A DNA stretch of 64,000 bases from the NCBI GenBank assembly GCA_021825865.1, contig JAKAFU010000004.1, positions 1 through 64,000 of the forward strand, in the 5' to 3' direction. Source of the DNA: a bacterium. Lineage in GTDB: Bacteria > SZUA-79 > Acidulodesulfobacterales > Acidulodesulfobacteraceae. The position numbers and the translations under genes were made by a program. This document shows positions 8,341 through 16,109 of this stretch, one piece after another (position 1 is the first letter of the stretch; every line of letters starts with the position of its first letter). The notes under the pieces were generated by a model. That model ran no database searches and was not told the origin of the DNA. It saw only the letters and a program-made list of their open reading frames with translations.

Positions 8341-8480
8341 GTAAGCAGTCTGAAGGCTGCTTAAAAACATACATGTTTCATCGTATGGCGGCGATTGTCC
8401 GGTACTTTAAATACCCCCGCCGGAGCATACTCCGCATGCGTCGGCATTAATGCCGGTTCAGGCAATACCCGCCTTACCTT
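8341..8480 (+). other. G+C-rich intergenic patch, possible transposon remnant
   Basis: The 8179-8519 gap contains a stretch that is much richer in G+C than its surroundings, with a hairpin AAGCAG/CTGCTT (8343-8362) and palindromic CCGCCGG and TGCCGG runs. In the + frame through 8395 it reads WRRLSGTLNTP...ACVGINAG. That resembles the variable C-terminal tail of IS605-family TnpB proteins and their structured 3' end. No catalytic TnpB region is present. This is a weak suggestion only. Confidence 0.22.
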
Positions 8481-8519
8481 ATATATAGAGTATAGCACAT
8501 TATTAATAATAACCACATA

Positions 8520-9068
8520 TCAGTGCATCATCTGCACTTTTTTCATCATTTGCTTATGCATCATCTGCATTGTTTTCATCCAGTTCATTTTAGCAAGTCT
8601 GCGATATAGGGATTGCTGCGAAGGATAAAGAACGCGGTATCCTTTTATATGAAAAGGTATCATTTCATATCCAAGGTATGTTTCTGCGTTACCTACAGCC
8701 TTAACGTCACTAATTAATTTGCTTATGCTTGGATTACTCTGCATGGCATCCATTCTGTATTGTTTAAGCGCTTTTTTAAGCATCATTACGCCTTTTATTG
8801 TGCTATGCATCATCCCCATAGTAAGCATTTTTTCCTGTTTAAGCTGTGAAGAATTAAGATTAAAAGATTTAGCATGCATTAAAATCCAATGTGGACCTGG
8901 ATGAAATCTGTAAAAAATAGGAACAAATTTTAAACTATTATGCATAAAAATTTTCTCCACTTTCATCATCTTAGCTTTACTCATCATCATAGCGTTTGAT
9001 TTAGCAGTATTAAGACCTAAAAAAAATATTAGGGCTATCAATGTAAATAATGTAGCTTTTTTAATCAT
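8520..9068 (-). CDS. Met/His-rich periplasmic protein, Spy/CpxP-like
   Basis: The 182-aa protein starts with a signal peptide (MIKKATLFTLIALIFFLGLN...SNA). The mature part is exceptionally rich in Met, His and Lys, with HPGPHW, MGMMH and a C-terminal MQMMHKQMMKKVQMMH. Two segments (FNLNSSQLKQEKML and YRVLYPSQQSLYRRL) fit the LTxxQ-like motifs of the Spy/CpxP/ZraP family of periplasmic chaperones and metal-resistance proteins. Clustered Met and His suggest Cu(I) or Zn binding, by inference. ACGGAGG precedes the ATG. An apparent Crp/Fnr-type operator lies upstream (9146-9175). Confidence 0.7.
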   Translation of the reverse strand: MIKKATLFTLIALIFFLGLNTAKSNAMMMSKAKMMKVEKIFMHNSLKFVPIFYRFHPGPHWILMHAKSFNLNSSQLKQEKMLTMGMMHSTIKGVMMLKKALKQYRMDAMQSNPSISKLISDVKAVGNAETYLGYEMIPFHIKGYRVLYPSQQSLYRRLAKMNWMKTMQMMHKQMMKKVQMMH

Positions 9069-9124
9069 GGTTGAACCTCCGTTAAAGTAATTATTATTAA
9101 TTTATATTGTAACTGAATAATAAA

Positions 9125-9175
9125 AGTATAACACATATGAAAAATTTTAATATGTCACTTAAGTGACATATTAAA
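9125..9175 (-). promoter_or_regulatory. Class II Crp/Fnr-type promoter: 30-bp perfect palindrome plus -10 box
   Basis: Bases 9146-9175 form a perfect palindrome with core TGTCACTTAAGTGACA, i.e. TGTCA-N6-TGACA, the half-site spacing of CRP-type operators. On the minus strand TATACT (9130-9125) follows 30 bases after the palindrome centre, which puts the centre at about -42.5, the activating position of class II promoters. No good -35 box is present, as expected for an activator-dependent promoter. The regulated gene is the Spy-like one; the Crp/Fnr regulator gene is directly upstream on the same strand. Confidence 0.6.
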
Positions 9176-9222
9176 TATTCTTTAACTAAAATTAAAAAAA
9201 ATTTCATTATAAGAAGAATAAG

Positions 9223-9966
9223 TTAATTTGCTGTAAACTCGGCTATATTTTTTAGTTTTATCAAATCTTTTATAATGATATTTTTTTTATCAAAACTAAT
9301 AATCCCGTTATGTTTTAATTTGTCTAATGCTATTGTAGTTCTCTGTCTTGATGCCCCGATAAGATTTGAAATTTCTTCATGGGTCAATTTAATGTTTATT
9401 TTATAGCAGTCTTTAAATGTTAATCCTGAAGAAAGTGCTGAAATTTTTTTAATTCCAAAATTATTTGCCAAATAGATTAGAGTCTCCGCAATTCTAGCGT
9501 CTATGCTTTTATATGCCAATGATGTAATTTTTGTAGATATATATTTAAACCGTAATCCTATCAATTTTAAAATTTTATTGCTTATGGAAGGATAAAGACT
9601 TAATATCTTATCAAAATCATCTTTTTTAAATTTACAAACTTCCGCATCTGTCAAAGCCTGAGCATTTTCGGCATTTAAAAAATCAAAGACCTCCACGCCG
9701 TCAAATGAAAAATCGCCAAAATTACCAAAAATTTCATCTGGCTTTAAAATTTCTGTTATAAATTCCCTGCCGTATTCTGTCGACAGCGATATTTTTATAT
9801 GACCTTTTTTTAAAACATAAACATAGCTTGATTTTGATTCCTCTATATATATAATGTCATTTTTTTTATAAATTTCCATTTTTGATAATTTATCTATCAA
9901 ATCGATATCTCTTTTTGAAAGATTTTGAAAAATTTTCAAATTTTGCAATAACCAGAGTTTATTCAT
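9223..9966 (-). CDS. Crp/Fnr-family transcriptional regulator
   Basis: The 247-aa protein has an N-terminal cyclic-nucleotide-binding-like beta-barrel (about residues 15-125, with DIIYIEESKSSYVYVLKKGHIKIS and an EILKPDEIFG segment) and a long dimer helix. A C-terminal Crp-type winged helix follows (about 165-240), with LTHEEISNLIGASRQRTTIALDKL as helix-turn-helix. It lacks the N-terminal cysteine cluster of Fnr, so direct [4Fe-4S] oxygen sensing is unlikely. Its ligand is unknown. It sits 154 bp upstream of the Spy-like gene, whose promoter holds a matching palindrome. Confidence 0.92.
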   Translation of the reverse strand: MNKLWLLQNLKIFQNLSKRDIDLIDKLSKMEIYKKNDIIYIEESKSSYVYVLKKGHIKISLSTEYGREFITEILKPDEIFGNFGDFSFDGVEVFDFLNAENAQALTDAEVCKFKKDDFDKILSLYPSISNKILKLIGLRFKYISTKITSLAYKSIDARIAETLIYLANNFGIKKISALSSGLTFKDCYKINIKLTHEEISNLIGASRQRTTIALDKLKHNGIISFDKKNIIIKDLIKLKNIAEFTAN

Positions 9967-10201
9967 ATTATCAATAAAGTAATCATGAAAAAATATAAAT
10001 TAAAATTATATATTCAATATTGTATCATAAAAAAATCAATGCTATAACTTTATAATATGAAATGGTCTATAACAAAATGACTGCTAAATATAAAAATTTA
10101 TATAGGCTTCCGGCATCAATTATGTTTGCCTTTTGTACATAAATAATAATTTTTACATATAAGGTTTTATATCCGGTCTTTTGTGAGTATAGGCAAAATC
10201 A

Positions 10202-10606
10202 TTAATTCTCGTCCAGTATATCGATAACGGGGCATTCGTTATCATCTGAATTTTTTTCACATAAATTTTTAAGTTTTATCAAGCGGTTTTTTAAAGCTAT
10301 TGAAGCATCAATTCTTTTATTCAGTTCATTGATTTTTATTTCGGTCATTTTTTTAATTTTATTACAAGAATTTTTATGGTTCGATTTATTAATAGACAGA
10401 AGCTCTGAAATATCTTTGAGGGAAAATCCTATTTCTTTAGCGTGCATTATAAATTTTATAGTCTTGATTGAATTTTCATAATACTGCCTATAACCGGATT
10501 CGCTAAGTTCAGGTTTTGGCAAAAGTCCTATTTTTTCATAGTATCTTATCGTTCCGCTTTTTATATCGGCTAATTTTGCCAGATCGCCAATTTTTAAAGG
10601 TTTCAT
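10202..10606 (-). CDS. MerR-family metal-responsive regulator
   Basis: This 134-aa protein has the MerR winged helix (KIGDLAKLADIKSGTIRYYEKIGLL), a dimerisation coiled coil and a metal-binding tail. Cysteines C81, C116 and C125 (NSC, NLC, NECPVID) show spacings of 35 and 9 residues, the same as the Hg(II)-binding triad of MerR (C82, C117, C126) and the PbrR triad, whereas ZntR-type proteins have 10 in the second interval. A soft thiophilic metal is thus the likely signal. It lies 16 bp after pfkB; no efflux ATPase or mercuric reductase is adjacent. Confidence 0.9.
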   Translation of the reverse strand: MKPLKIGDLAKLADIKSGTIRYYEKIGLLPKPELSESGYRQYYENSIKTIKFIMHAKEIGFSLKDISELLSINKSNHKNSCNKIKKMTEIKINELNKRIDASIALKNRLIKLKNLCEKNSDDNECPVIDILDEN

Positions 10607-10622
10607 AATAAAAATAAATAAA

Positions 10623-11564
10623 CTATAACTTTAGTTGTTCTATCTGAATTTTATCTGCTAATTTATCAACTAAATCCATGGTAAACAGTTCCGTGCCGGG
10701 TTTTTGAACAGTCGCAGAGCCGCATGCAATACCCAGTTTCAATGCTTTTACGGCATTGCCGTCTTCGCTGCTGATTACGCTTAATAGTCCGGCTACCATA
10801 GAATCTCCTGCACCTACACTCGAAACAACCGGCACCTCCGGCGACTCTGCATGAAATACGCCCTCGCTTGACGCAAGTATGGCTCCTTCATGCCCGAGAG
10901 AGACAAATACGTATTCTATGCCGTATTTTTGCAGTTCTTGAGCTGCATAAGCCGCCTCTATAACAGAATTTATATTTCTGTTCATTAATCTTTTTAGTTC
11001 ATGAATGTTTGGTTTGATAATATAAGGTTTTGCTTTTACGGCGTTTTTTAAAAGGTCGCCGTCAGCGTCAATGAGACATTTTACGCCTAATTTTTGAAGC
11101 CTTGCGGCTAAAATATAGTAGATATTCGGAGATATATTTAACGGACATGAGCCTGTAATAACCGCAAATCCGCCTTTTGAATTTTTATAGAGGTCTTTTT
11201 CTAATCTATCAATTACCGAAGAATCGATATCCGGACCAATACCGTCAATTTGATACTGCGTTACAGGGTCAATCTGATGTATGACACAATTTATTCTTGT
11301 TTCGCCTTCTCCCCATATAAAATGCGGGTCGTCTAATTCGCCGGTCAGGGTATTGGAAATTAATTTGCCTATCTCTCCTGCTAAGACACAGCAGGCGGAG
11401 GCTCTGAATCCTAGTTTTTTGAGAGCTCTCGCAACATTGATACCGTTTCCTCCTGCATCAAAGCGGGTTTCAAACGAATGAACTTTTTCGTCGTTGACCA
11501 TTCTTTGAATTTTATAAGATACGTCAAGAGCCGGATTTAATGTCAATGTTGCGATTAAGCTCAA
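10623..11564 (-). CDS. PfkB-family hexose kinase (1-phosphofructokinase type)
   Basis: This ribokinase-fold enzyme phosphorylates fructose 1-phosphate, fructose 6-phosphate or tagatose 6-phosphate. It opens with TLTLNPALDVSY, has the substrate motif GGNGINVARALKKLG, and near the C-terminus the ATP/catalytic motif VSSVGAGDSMVAGLL. Its length (313 aa) fits the FruK/PfkB/LacC group. TTG at 11564 is chosen as start because AGAGGA lies at the right distance. It sits between bfr and merR on the same strand, with gaps of 43 and 16 bp, an odd operon for a sugar kinase; no PTS genes are near. Confidence 0.9.
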   Translation of the reverse strand: MSLIATLTLNPALDVSYKIQRMVNDEKVHSFETRFDAGGNGINVARALKKLGFRASACCVLAGEIGKLISNTLTGELDDPHFIWGEGETRINCVIHQIDPVTQYQIDGIGPDIDSSVIDRLEKDLYKNSKGGFAVITGSCPLNISPNIYYILAARLQKLGVKCLIDADGDLLKNAVKAKPYIIKPNIHELKRLMNRNINSVIEAAYAAQELQKYGIEYVFVSLGHEGAILASSEGVFHAESPEVPVVSSVGAGDSMVAGLLSVISSEDGNAVKALKLGIACGSATVQKPGTELFTMDLVDKLADKIQIEQLKL

Positions 11565-11607
11565 AATTTTCCTCTGATTATATTAGAATCTTAACATCAT
11601 ACCTGTT

Positions 11608-12072
11608 CTATATCTGTTTTGAAAGATATACCTGAATGCCCATTTGTTTAATCTGGTCAAGCTGAATCTCTATTGAATCAATATGGTCTTCTTCATCTTC
11701 TAAAATAGACTGAAGCAGTTCTTTGGTTCCGTTATCGCCTAATTCTGTTGCAAGTTTAATATCGTCATTGTAATCTTTTATTGCCTGTTCTTCCGCAATA
11801 CGGTCATTTTTAAGCTGTGATTCTACATCGGCACCTATATATAATTTTTTTAAATCAGAAACAACGGGTCTGCCTTCTAAAAACAAAATGCGTCCGATAA
11901 GCTTTTCTGCATGTTTCATTTCATCTATCGCTCTTTTTTCAATAGACTTATGAAGTATATCATAGCCCCAATTATCGCACATCTCCGCATGAACCATGTA
12001 TTGATTAATCGCGGTTAATTCGTCTGCCAATCTTGCATTAAGCTTTTCAATAACTTTGTCGTTTCCTTTCAT
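11608..12072 (-). CDS. bfr: Bacterioferritin
   Basis: Bacterioferritin oxidises Fe(II) at a di-iron centre and stores the mineral in a 24-mer shell. The 154-aa protein has all expected residues: E18, E51 and H54 of the ferroxidase site, the second-half set in RIAEEQ and EDEEDHID, and M52, the haem ligand at the subunit dimer interface, in DEMKHAE. AAAAGGAG precedes the ATG. It is first in a minus-strand cluster with pfkB and merR. Confidence 0.96.
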   Translation of the reverse strand: MKGNDKVIEKLNARLADELTAINQYMVHAEMCDNWGYDILHKSIEKRAIDEMKHAEKLIGRILFLEGRPVVSDLKKLYIGADVESQLKNDRIAEEQAIKDYNDDIKLATELGDNGTKELLQSILEDEEDHIDSIEIQLDQIKQMGIQVYLSKQI

Positions 12073-12195
12073 ATAGCGTCTCCTTTTAAATTTTGCTTAA
12101 TAATAATTTATAATAATTTTAAACAGCCGATTCTGCAGATTCCATTAACAGGAAATTAACAGAAATTCATTCTTACATTATAGCATAAAACTTTA

Positions 12196-12225
12196 TTTTA
12201 CAAAACCTGTAAAATATGTTATTTT
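12196..12225 (+). promoter_or_regulatory. Dyad and possible promoter between bfr and the small membrane-protein gene
   Basis: TTTTACA (12196-12202) and TGTAAAA (12208-12214) form a perfect 7-bp dyad with a 5-nt spacer. TTTACA can also be read as a -35 box, with TATTTT (12220-12225) 17 bases on. This would drive the rightward gene at 12270, and the dyad could be an operator affecting bfr as well. Which protein would bind is unknown. Confidence 0.3.
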
Positions 12226-12269
12226 AAATGGATATTTATAATTTTTAAAAAACGGCAAAAATTTAAATA

Positions 12270-12689
12270 ATGAAAAAGTACCTGCAGATTATTTTTATTT
12301 CTCTCTCTTTTCTCAGCGTTGCATTGTCTATAGGCATGCATGATTTGAACTATCTTTGCAATATATCTTCAGCCGGTACTTACCGCAGTAAAATATATCA
12401 TGGCAAAACATTATTTGTACAACATTTCAGCAATATTTTAACAATTAAAAAATTGCCTTCTATTCTTATAAGTTCTCATAATCTTTCTTTAAAGCGCATC
12501 GAATTTGCTAATTGTTTGGAATGTCAAAATATACCCGCATCCTTGTTTCATATTTTCGGATATTTTCGGATAGTTTTGCTATTAGCGGCTATGCTCTATA
12601 TTTTTCTTCAAACATTATTTATATTTCCTATCATTCATCCTCCAAAATTTTCTTACCTTCATTCATTCTATTTTAATAAATTAATCTAA
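12270..12689 (+). CDS. Hypothetical membrane or secreted protein
   Basis: This 139-aa ORF starts with a signal-peptide-like stretch (MKKYLQIIFISLSFLSVALS) and has a second hydrophobic helix at about residues 95-120 (FRIVLLLAAMLYIFLQTLFIF). In between lies a CLEC pair. It is not recognisable as a known family. The start lacks a clear ribosome binding site, but a promoter-like element is upstream and the TlpA/CcdA genes follow on the same strand. It may be a small envelope protein, or not a gene. Confidence 0.4.
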   Translation: MKKYLQIIFISLSFLSVALSIGMHDLNYLCNISSAGTYRSKIYHGKTLFVQHFSNILTIKKLPSILISSHNLSLKRIEFANCLECQNIPASLFHIFGYFRIVLLLAAMLYIFLQTLFIFPIIHPPKFSYLHSFYFNKLI

Positions 12690-12798
12690 GTTAAATTCAA
12701 TCTTTTAAAACTTAAGACTGCTATTTCGTTAGTAAAAAATATAATTTTATATAATTTTTTTCTAATGTCATTTTGTTTTATACTAAGATAAGATTAAC

Positions 12799-12888
12799 GA
12801 AGCATAAAATTAAAATTCAAAATTAATAATATGCTTAAATAAAATGAAGCATAAAATTAAAATTTAACATTAATAATATGCTTAAATA
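12799..12888. repeat. Tandem 43-bp repeat, each copy an inverted repeat, upstream of the TlpA-like gene
   Basis: Two nearly identical 43-bp copies (12799-12841 and 12846-12888, three mismatches) lie 47 bp apart. Each copy is bounded by AAGCATA and TATGCTT, so each is itself an imperfect dyad. The second copy ends just before the AGGAG ribosome binding site of the TlpA-like gene. This could be a double operator, or hairpins in the mRNA leader that control translation or stability. Confidence 0.55.
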
Positions 12889-12905
12889 ATAGGAGTGTAT
12901 CTGTT

Positions 12906-13505
12906 ATGAAAAATAAATCCGATAAACGGAAAGATTCTAATAAATATAAATATAAATTATGGATAATCATTTCGGCAGCCGTGCTGATTGTTTTTGCAGG
13001 TTCTTTAGTGATAATAAAAAATCAGGGCTGGTTTGAGTACACAGCCAAAGCTCTTAAAATAAATAAATCGGGCAATGAAACTTTTGCGCCTCAATTCACG
13101 GTAAAAAGTATTAATTATCCGGATAAAATTTTATCTCCTAAAAAATACAGCGGACACGTAATCTTAATTAATTTTTTTGCAACATGGTGTCCGCCTTGCC
13201 GTGCTGAAATGCCGGGGATTGAAAAATTTTATAAGGCTCATAAAAATGAGGGGCTGCGCGTTATAGGGCTGTCGGTGAATAACAGCGGACCTGAAGCGGT
13301 TCTCAATTTTTTTAAACATTTTGACGGCGGACATATAACATATCCTATCGGTATGGCAACTTACGGAATAGAAAAAGCTTACGGCAAAATAAGCGAGATA
13401 CCGCAATCTTTTATAATTGACAAGCAGGGCAGCATTGTGGCGCATTTTACCGGCGAACTTCCGCCCGGATTTTTAAGCTACTACTTTAAGAAATATAATA
13501 AATAA
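12906..13505 (+). CDS. TlpA/ResA-like membrane-anchored thioredoxin
   Basis: The 199-aa protein has a charged N-terminus, one membrane anchor (about residues 18-37) and a periplasmic thioredoxin-like domain. The active site is ATWCPPCRAEMP with C95 and C98, the CPPC form seen in TlpA/ResA reductants that keep apocytochrome c thiols reduced. A cis-proline-type segment (EIPQSFIIDKQG) follows. TAGGAG precedes the ATG. The ccdA gene follows 32 bp later, so the pair forms a transmembrane reductant relay, probably serving the multihaem and c-type cytochromes of this cell. Confidence 0.93.
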   Translation: MKNKSDKRKDSNKYKYKLWIIISAAVLIVFAGSLVIIKNQGWFEYTAKALKINKSGNETFAPQFTVKSINYPDKILSPKKYSGHVILINFFATWCPPCRAEMPGIEKFYKAHKNEGLRVIGLSVNNSGPEAVLNFFKHFDGGHITYPIGMATYGIEKAYGKISEIPQSFIIDKQGSIVAHFTGELPPGFLSYYFKKYNK

Positions 13506-13537
13506 TAACTACAATACAATTTGGAGGTAATTTATAT

Positions 13538-14305
13538 ATGGATTCTTTTTTTACGCCTAATGTGTCATTTTTAGTAGCATTTTTAGCGGGATTATTTTCT
13601 TTTATAAGTCCGTGCGTTTTTCCGTTAATACCGTCCTATCTGTCTTATATATCCGGTTTATCGGTTAAAGAATTGACAGGTGCTGAAGCGTCAAAGGACA
13701 AGCCTAAAATTAAATTTACGGCGGTTAAACATTCATTAATGTTTATTTTGGGATTTACTATAGTATTTGTTCTGTTAGGCGTGTTTTCAAGCGCCGTGGG
13801 GAGCTTGCTCCATTCGATATGGCTTATGAGAATAGCGGGTATTTTTATAATAATTATGGGATTATTTATTCTGGGAGCTTTTAATAAGGTCAAATTTCTG
13901 TCCTTTATGAACGCAGAAGCCAATATAAATATCAAAAATAAACCGCTGGGACTCATCGGCTCCGCTCTTGTGGGCATTGTATTCGCTGCTGCGTGGACGC
14001 CGTGCATCGGACCGATACTTGCGTCTATTCTTTTTATAGCTTCAACCATGCACAATACGACGGCGGGAGCAGAACTTCTGTTTGTTTACGCTATGGGGCT
14101 CGCCGTTCCTTTTTTTATAAGCTCCGTATCGTTAAATTTATTCTTATCGGCGTTTAAAAGAATACGGCCTTTTATAAAAACTATATCGGTTATAAGCGGA
14201 GTTATTTTAATAGCCGTGGGTTTGCTAATATTTTTCAATTATTTGTCGATAATATCTTTATATTTCGGCAACGCTTTTCATTACAATATACCATATAACG
14301 GATAA
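13538..14305 (+). CDS. ccdA: CcdA-type thiol-disulfide transporter
   Basis: CcdA moves reducing equivalents from cytoplasmic thioredoxin across the inner membrane to periplasmic thioredoxin-like proteins. The 255-aa protein has six hydrophobic helices and the two redox cysteines in their conserved settings: FISPCVFPLIPSY (C26) and AAAWTPCIGPILAS (C156). TTGGAGG is the ribosome binding site. It is directly downstream of the TlpA-like gene and the two probably act as a unit in cytochrome c maturation. Confidence 0.95.
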   Translation: MDSFFTPNVSFLVAFLAGLFSFISPCVFPLIPSYLSYISGLSVKELTGAEASKDKPKIKFTAVKHSLMFILGFTIVFVLLGVFSSAVGSLLHSIWLMRIAGIFIIIMGLFILGAFNKVKFLSFMNAEANINIKNKPLGLIGSALVGIVFAAAWTPCIGPILASILFIASTMHNTTAGAELLFVYAMGLAVPFFISSVSLNLFLSAFKRIRPFIKTISVISGVILIAVGLLIFFNYLSIISLYFGNAFHYNIPYNG

Positions 14306-14386
14306 ACCATATTCCTTGATATTTATTATGGCAATTATATTGAAGCAGCTCAACGAAAGTTCAATAGTTTCATTTTTTCTTCTATT

Positions 14387-14998
14387 TTAAGAGTATCTGT
14401 TATATTTTAATAATAGCAGGTACTCTTTTAAAACGGAAAAACAATCCTTTAATACTCCTTTGCTATGATTAGATTTTGCAGTCATAATGCATCCTTCAAA
14501 TGACGCAATTATAAAATTAGCGACGGAACTTTCGTTTAATTCCTGTTTAACAATCTTTTTCGTTTTCGCTATACGAAGAGCTTTGTTTATATAGCCATGC
14601 CATGTTTTCATTATTTCATTTGTTAAAACTGACAGAGCAGGGTCTTTTGCGGATAATTCAAGGATTAGATTGCCTAAAGGGCATCCTGTTTTAGCAAGAT
14701 TGTCCGCGCTATTTAAATATACTTCATCGATAATGCGGCATATTCCGTCTATCGGGTCGTCAAACTTATAGACACTTGACCATGCGCGTTCAAATAAAGG
14801 CTTAATTACTTCTTCTATCACTGCTGCGGCAATATCTTTTTTTGATTTAAAATAATAATAGATGCAGCCCTTAGTTGCGTTGATATTATTTATAATATCC
14901 TGCAAACCCATATCTTCATAACCTTTTTCAAGCATTATCGCATAGGCTGCATCTATTATTTCTGTTCTTTTTCTGTCTTTAAACTTAACATCCACCAT
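14387..14998 (-). CDS. TetR/AcrR-family transcriptional regulator
   Basis: The 203-aa protein has an N-terminal TetR helix-turn-helix (RTEIIDAAYAIMLEKGYEDMGLQDIINNINATKGCIYYYFKSKKDI) and an all-helical ligand domain containing GCPLGNLILELSAKDP, a pattern frequent in TetR proteins linked to drug or aldehyde efflux and reductases. The gene lies 77 bp downstream of a DsrE gene on the same strand. Its effector cannot be predicted. The gene is convergent with ccdA. Confidence 0.92.
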   Translation of the reverse strand: MVDVKFKDRKRTEIIDAAYAIMLEKGYEDMGLQDIINNINATKGCIYYYFKSKKDIAAAVIEEVIKPLFERAWSSVYKFDDPIDGICRIIDEVYLNSADNLAKTGCPLGNLILELSAKDPALSVLTNEIMKTWHGYINKALRIAKTKKIVKQELNESSVANFIIASFEGCIMTAKSNHSKGVLKDCFSVLKEYLLLLKYNRYS

Positions 14999-15075
14999 GT
15001 TTAATTATCATGTGCAGTCAGTTTGGTAAAATTAACTTCATTATTTTAACACAAATGTAATATATTACAGTCCGA

Positions 15076-15426
15076 TTAAAAAGTCAACGGCTGATATCCT
15101 TCTGACATAATTTGCGCAATTGCCTGTCCGGCATGTACTAATTCAACTTTTTTATCAATCAGAATTTTGCTGACCCCATAGCCGTCAGCAACGGCGACAC
15201 ATGCCTGCGGGATTATATTATTGCTTAAAACCTGCTCATAAGCTTCTATGATTTCCTTATCTTCTGTTTTGGCAATAAATTCTTCCCCGGGTCCGAAAAA
15301 AATCAGCTTCACGTCCTCAAATGCTCCGCTGTTTTTAGTCCTCCACGCAACATTTAAACCAAGCTTTACTTTGACAGGATTATCGCTGCCGGATAAAATA
15401 ATAATTAATGCTTTTGCTTTTGCCAT
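15076..15426 (-). CDS. DsrE-family protein (second)
   Basis: This 116-aa member of the DsrE/DsrF-like superfamily opens with KAKALIIILSGSDNPVKVKLGLNVAWR, has VKLIFFGPGEEF in the middle, a cysteine C76 in PQACVAVADGYGV at the place of the persulfide-carrying residue, and a helix ending in IMSEGYQPLTF. Such proteins are often next to sulfur-transfer or TetR-type regulatory genes. A strong AAAAGGAGG site precedes the ATG. A TetR gene follows on the same strand and may be co-transcribed. Confidence 0.88.
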   Translation of the reverse strand: MAKAKALIIILSGSDNPVKVKLGLNVAWRTKNSGAFEDVKLIFFGPGEEFIAKTEDKEIIEAYEQVLSNNIIPQACVAVADGYGVSKILIDKKVELVHAGQAIAQIMSEGYQPLTF

Positions 15427-16109
15427 TTTAATACCTCCTTTTAATTAAGTTATACTTCTTTTCTATTTTTAAACTTATGTATACTAGCCATGAAATCGCT
15501 TACCATGGAATGCAAAACCTGTATATTTATTTTTTTAGAATTATATAAAAATTATTAAAATATTATTTATAATATCTTTAAAATAAAAATGTTATCAATA
15601 TTAATTAAAAAATAACTAATACCGACTGGTTTGTATTTTATTATATATACAAATATTTGTCAATATTTATTTGTCATCCTGTCATTTAAATTTTAAAACC
15701 GAACTCTTTTTATTAAATCCATTCATTAATTCATTTCTTTATTTATTCATTTATTTATTCATTTTTAATCTTTTTAAAATTAATATTATCTTAGATATAA
15801 TAAAAATAATCATTATTTAATTTTTTTTACGTAAACAGTCAAAAAAAAACGAAATTTGTGCTATAATTAATTAAAAAGTATATTAATTTCTTATTACGTT
15901 AAGGCATATTTATATTTTTAATCTTAAAATTTATACATTTTACAATTTTATAAAATAAATTTAAGGAAAATTAGTCTAATTTTGGTATTTAATGATTTAT
16001 TTTATCTTTGAAACAAAGTTCAATTTATTTCTATTGATACTCTTTAGCTAATAAATTGATTTCTTTCAATCAGTAATAGTTTCATACTTTTTAAAAAGAG
16101 GAAAAATAT
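15427..16109. other. 683-base AT-rich intergenic region
   Basis: This is the longest gene-free stretch. It holds the promoter regions of the DsrE gene (leftward) and the H+-ATPase gene (rightward). I see an ACAAATATTTGT palindrome at about 15648-15659, an ATAC...GTAT partial dyad with ACTGGT core at 15620-15637 that might bind the nearby TetR protein, and a slippage-prone tract of ATTTATTC units near 15720-15765. No ORF, tRNA or recognisable riboswitch is visible. Confidence 0.4.

Noticed and set aside
8395-8628. 77-aa ORF on the + strand as a complete gene
   Set aside because: Its second half is antisense to the Spy-like gene; only the first part is of interest as a possible remnant.
11281-11481. 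66-aa ORF on the + strand
   Set aside because: It lies inside pfkB on the other strand and lacks independent evidence.
15720-15780. ATTTATTC-rich tract as a regulatory repeat
   Set aside because: It is irregular and best explained by simple-sequence drift in AT-rich DNA.
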